Source: Solirubrobacteraceae bacterium
GTDB lineage: Bacteria; Actinomycetota; Thermoleophilia; Solirubrobacterales; Solirubrobacteraceae
Assembly: GCA_019683665.1 (NCBI GenBank)
Contig: JADGIB010000036.1
Coordinates: forward strand, 1-17,273
DNA length: 17,273 nucleotides
Reading direction: 5' to 3'
Under the pieces are notes generated by a model that searched no databases, was not told where the DNA came from, and saw only the letters and a program-made list of their open reading frames with translations. The position numbers were made by a program, and so were the translations under genes. Positions 14,527-17,273 of the stretch are shown piece after piece. Every line of letters begins with the position of its first letter. Positions within the stretch are counted from its first letter, which is position 1.

Positions 14527-14706
14527 TCACCGGCCCGGCGGCGGCTCGGCGGGCCCGGCCCCGCGCGCCGCGTCGAGCAGCGCGCACAGCTCCAGCCAGC
14601 CGGCGAACGGGCGGGGCGGCGCGCCCGGCTGCTCGATCTGCCCGCGGATCGGGCCGGGGCCCGGCTCGAGCACGACGACGACGCGGCGGACCTCGCGGTC
14701 GGACAT
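14527..14706 (-). CDS. Small conserved-looking hypothetical protein (59 aa)
   Basis: A 59-residue frame from ATG 14706 to TGA. It reads MSDREVRRVVVVLEPGPGPI, then RGQIEQPGAPPRPFAGWLEL, then CALLDAARGAGPAEPPPGR. The I-E-x-P...PRPFAGWLELxxLLD pattern is, as far as I recall, typical of short actinobacterial proteins of unknown function. The hydrophobic strand VVVVL and the helix GWLELCALLDAA suggest a tiny folded alpha/beta domain. Codon third positions are almost all G or C. The Shine-Dalgarno is weak (CGGAAC). It precedes the asparaginase by 29 bp on the same strand and diverges from the LAL regulator, so it may share regulation with either. Confidence 0.72.
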   Translation of the reverse strand: MSDREVRRVVVVLEPGPGPIRGQIEQPGAPPRPFAGWLELCALLDAARGAGPAEPPPGR

Positions 14707-14740
14707 GGCGGGATGTTCCGCGGCGCCGCGGCCGCGCGCA

Positions 14741-14757
14741 TCGTGGAGCCTCCACGA
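14741..14757. promoter_or_regulatory. Perfect 17-bp palindrome upstream of the LAL regulator
   Basis: TCGTGGAG (14741-14748) and CTCCACGA (14750-14757) are exact inverted repeats around a single C. The site lies in the 86-bp divergent gap, 35 bp before GTG 14793 and 34 bp before ATG 14706. A GATACT box (14780-14785), 7 nt before the GTG, is a possible -10 of a leaderless regulator transcript, which would place the palindrome over the -35 area. This is a good operator candidate. Confidence 0.5.
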
Positions 14758-14792
14758 ACTTCGCGTCCCGCGGCCTCGCGATACTGCGCGAC

Positions 14793-17273
14793 GTGGAGGC
14801 GCGATCGAGGGTGGCGCTGCTGGAGCGCGGCGACGAGCTGCAGGCGATCGACGCGGCGCTGGCCGCGGCGCGAGCGGGCCGCGGCGAGGACGCGCGCGTC
14901 GTGGTGGAGGGCCCGGCCGGGATCGGCAAGACGCGCCTGCTGCGCGAGGCGGCCGCCCGGGCCGCGGCGGACGGGATGCGCGTGCTGCACGCCACCGGGT
15001 CCGCGCTCGAGCGCGACCTGCCCTACGGGTGCGCGGTCACGCTGCTGGCCGGCCCGCTGCGCGGGCTGCCCGCGGCCGGGCGCGACGCGGTGCCGGAGCT
15101 GGCGCGGGCGCTGCTGGCCGGCGAGATGCCCCCGCCGGCCGCCGACCCGACGCTGCCGCTCCTGCACGGCCTGCACACGCTCGTGCTCGCGCTCGCGTCC
15201 CGCGCCCCGCTGCTCGTGCTCGTCGACGACGCCCACGACGCCGACCCGGCGAGCCTGCGCTTCCTCGCCTACGTCGCCGCGCGGCTGGAGGGCGTGCCCG
15301 CCGCGCTCGTCGTGGCCGCGCGGTCCGGCGCCGAGCCGACCGACCCGGCCGCGCTGGAGGGCGTGGGCCGCGACGCGCGGCGACTGTCGCCGCGGGCGCT
15401 CTCCCCGGCCGCGGTCGCCGCGCGCGTGCGCGCCGCGCACCCGGAGGCCACCGACGCGTTCTGCGCCGGGTGCGCGGAGGTGACGGCCGGCAACCCGCTC
15501 TTCCTCACGGCGCTGCTCGACGCCGTCGCCGCCGACGGCATCCCCGTCGACGACGACGCCGCGTCGCGCCTGGCCCGCCTCGGGCTCGAGAGCGTCGCGC
15601 ACGCCGCGCTGGGGCGGATCGCGGCGCTGGGGCCGGACGCGGTCGAGCTGGCCCGGGCGGTCGCGGTCCTCGGCGAACGCGAGCCGCTGCGGACGGCCGC
15701 GGCGCTGGCCGGCGTCGACGACGACGCCGCCCCCGAGACCGCCGACCGGCTCGCCGCCGCCGGGCTGCTCACCCCGGGGCCGGAGCCGCGCTTCACGCAC
15801 CCCATCGTGCGGGAGGCCGTCTACGAGGACCTCGGCGCCGCCCGGCGGGCCCGCGACCACCTGCGCGCCGCCCGCCTGCTCGCCCCGGCCGCGCCGGAGG
15901 CCGCCGCCAGCCACCTGCTGCGCGCCGAGCGCAGCGGCGAGCCGTGGGCGATCGACGTCCTGCGCGAGGCGGCCGTCGCCGCCCGCCGGCGCGGCGCGCC
16001 GGAGCGGGCGGTCGCCTGCCTGCGCCGGGCGCTCGACGAGGGCCCGCCGCGCGCGCTGCGACCGGCGCTGCTGCGCGACCTCGGCTCGGCGCTGGCGCTC
16101 GTGTTCGAGCCCGACGCCGTCGACGTGCTGCGCGAGGCGTGGGACCTCGAGACGGACCCGCCGCGCCGCAGCGCCGTCGCGCTCGAGCTCGGGCGCACGC
16201 TCATCATGCTCGGCCGCCTGGCCGAGTGCGTCGAGGTGTGCGACCGCGCCGCCGCCGAGCCGGGCGCCGACGCCGCCGCGATCGAGCGCCTGCAGACCGA
16301 GCTGATCTCGGCCGCGCGGCTGGACCTGTCGACGCGGCCGCTGTCGCTGGAGCGGATGCGGGTCCCGCCCGCCGACCCGGAGAACCCGCTGTGGCTGGCC
16401 AACGTCGCCTACGAGCACGCGCTCGCCGGCCGGCCCGCCGCCGAGGCCGCCGCGCTCGCGCGCCGGGCGCTCGGCGACGGGGCGCTGCTGGCGGCCGAGA
16501 CGAGCGACTCGCCGACGCTGTACCTGGCCACGAACACGCTGACGCTGTGCGAGTGCTTCGCCGAGGTCGACGCGGTCTTCGCCGCGATCATCGAGGAGGC
16601 CCGCAGCCGCGGCTCGGCGCTCGGGTTCGCGATCGCCTCCTGCTTCCGGGCCGACGCCGCCAACCGGCGCGGCGACCCGGTCGCGGGCCGCGCCCACGCC
16701 CAGGCGTCGGTCGACGCCTCGGAGGCGCACGGCTGGGCCCTCGGGCTGCCGATGGCGGTCGGGGTGCTCGTCGACGCGCTCGTCGAGCAGGGCGAGCTCG
16801 ACGCCGCCGAGGCGACGCTGCAGCGGGTGCCGATGACCGCGGGCGAGGCGCTGCCCGACAACGTCTTCTTCATCCCGGTGCTGTTCAGCCGCGGGCGACT
16901 GCGGATCGCCCGCGGCGACGTCCGCGCCGGCCTGGAGGACGTGCTCGAGGCGGGGCGCCGCCAGGACGCCTGGCAGGCCCCGAACCCGACCGTCCTGCCG
17001 TGGCGCTCGACCGCCGCCGAGGCGCTGCTGGCGCTCGGCGAGGTCGACCGGGCGCGGGAGCTGGCCGGCCGCGAGGTCGCGCTGGCGGAGGCGTTCGGCG
17101 CGCCGCGCGCGATCGCGGTCGCCCGGCGGGCGGCGGCGCTGGCCGCCGGCGGCGAGGCGGCGATCGAGGGGCTGCGCGCCGCGGCCGCCGCCGTCACCCC
17201 CGAGCAGGCGCCGGTCGAGCGGGCGCGGTGCCTCGTCGACCTCGGCGCCGCGCTGCGCCGGGCCGGGCACCGG
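14793..17273 (+). CDS. LuxR-family AAA/ATP-binding regulator (LAL type), 3' end outside the window
   Basis: The first 827 residues of a large ATP-binding transcriptional regulator. The N-terminus ALLERGDELQAIDAALAAAR is the classic LAL opening, followed by Walker A GPAGIGKT (40-47) and a Walker B-like LLVLVDDAHDADP. Further on, VTAGNPLFLTALLDAV matches the TxGNPxFL motif and FTHPIVREAVYEDL matches the sensor region of this STAND-ATPase group. From about residue 370 onward the sequence is Ala/Leu-rich helical repeat (TPR-like). A C-terminal LuxR helix-turn-helix is expected beyond the window but not seen. GTG 14793 is chosen; GTG 14811 is in frame and would leave MALLERGDEL. No Shine-Dalgarno is seen, consistent with a leaderless start. 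The inducer and target genes are unknown. Confidence 0.88.
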   Translation, partial: MEARSRVALLERGDELQAIDAALAAARAGRGEDARVVVEGPAGIGKTRLLREAAARAAADGMRVLHATGSALERDLPYGCAVTLLAGPLRGLPAAGRDAVPELARALLAGEMPPPAADPTLPLLHGLHTLVLALASRAPLLVLVDDAHDADPASLRFLAYVAARLEGVPAALVVAARSGAEPTDPAALEGVGRDARRLSPRALSPAAVAARVRAAHPEATDAFCAGCAEVTAGNPLFLTALLDAVAADGIPVDDDAASRLARLGLESVAHAALGRIAALGPDAVELARAVAVLGEREPLRTAAALAGVDDDAAPETADRLAAAGLLTPGPEPRFTHPIVREAVYEDLGAARRARDHLRAARLLAPAAPEAAASHLLRAERSGEPWAIDVLREAAVAARRRGAPERAVACLRRALDEGPPRALRPALLRDLGSALALVFEPDAVDVLREAWDLETDPPRRSAVALELGRTLIMLGRLAECVEVCDRAAAEPGADAAAIERLQTELISAARLDLSTRPLSLERMRVPPADPENPLWLANVAYEHALAGRPAAEAAALARRALGDGALLAAETSDSPTLYLATNTLTLCECFAEVDAVFAAIIEEARSRGSALGFAIASCFRADAANRRGDPVAGRAHAQASVDASEAHGWALGLPMAVGVLVDALVEQGELDAAEATLQRVPMTAGEALPDNVFFIPVLFSRGRLRIARGDVRAGLEDVLEAGRRQDAWQAPNPTVLPWRSTAAEALLALGEVDRARELAGREVALAEAFGAPRAIAVARRAAALAAGGEAAIEGLRAAAAAVTPEQAPVERARCLVDLGAALRRAGHR

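Noticed and set aside
12270..17270. A giant minus-strand open frame spanning from the aldo/keto reductase to the window end
   Set aside because: Only the last 351 residues (reductase) make biological sense. The rest is out of frame with the asparaginase and antisense to the LAL regulator.

Overview
The window is about 17.3 kb of extremely GC-rich, densely packed bacterial DNA. It looks like chromosome of a high-GC actinobacterium. A soil or thermoleophilic lineage such as the Solirubrobacterales fits the gene types, GC-ending codons and frequent GTG starts. That placement is inference; there is no rRNA or other marker. I see no phage, transposase, CRISPR array or origin, and the content is mostly housekeeping, stress and transport genes.

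Layout. 1-540 (minus): 5' part of a metallo-beta-lactamase-fold hydrolase. 541-881: a 51-nt imperfect palindrome, a terminator-like hairpin, tRNA-Ser(CGA) and a second hairpin. 882-3025 (minus): an intact CoA-acylating methylmalonate-semialdehyde dehydrogenase (IolA/MmsA) coupled by ATGA to a decayed C-terminal remnant of iolD, the relic of a myo-inositol catabolic operon. 3105-4776: divergent tadA and an exported subtilase whose start codons lie within a few bases of each other. 4760-5363 (minus): a universal stress protein and, upstream, a probable 28-aa single-span membrane protein. 5382-6889 (plus): a polysaccharide-deacetylase-like protein coupled by GTGA to a 155-aa protein of unknown function. 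6893-7756 (minus): a small lipoprotein and a STAS anti-sigma-factor antagonist. 7839-8678 (plus): a secreted collagen-like protein.

8662-10024 holds the best-supported regulatory unit: a SufR-like winged-helix regulator with three C-terminal cysteines, divergent from a Mn-type superoxide dismutase. The 58-bp gap carries a CAAG-N6-CTTG inverted repeat. A strong hairpin (10037-10072) separates sodA from a minus-strand run transcribed aldo/keto reductase, then EamA transporter, then APC-like permease (13325 down to 10074). 13490-14706 (minus): an L-asparaginase downstream of an overlooked 59-aa protein. From 14793 (plus): a LuxR-family ATP-binding (LAL) regulator that runs off the window, with a perfect 17-bp palindrome upstream.

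How the parts work together: an Fe-S sensor probably controls superoxide defence. IolA would handle semialdehydes from inositol, valine or beta-alanine breakdown, although its former partner IolD is dead here. The reductase and transporters form a likely three-gene operon without an obvious shared substrate. Many genes overlap or abut, so several promoters and terminators must lie inside neighbouring coding sequence.
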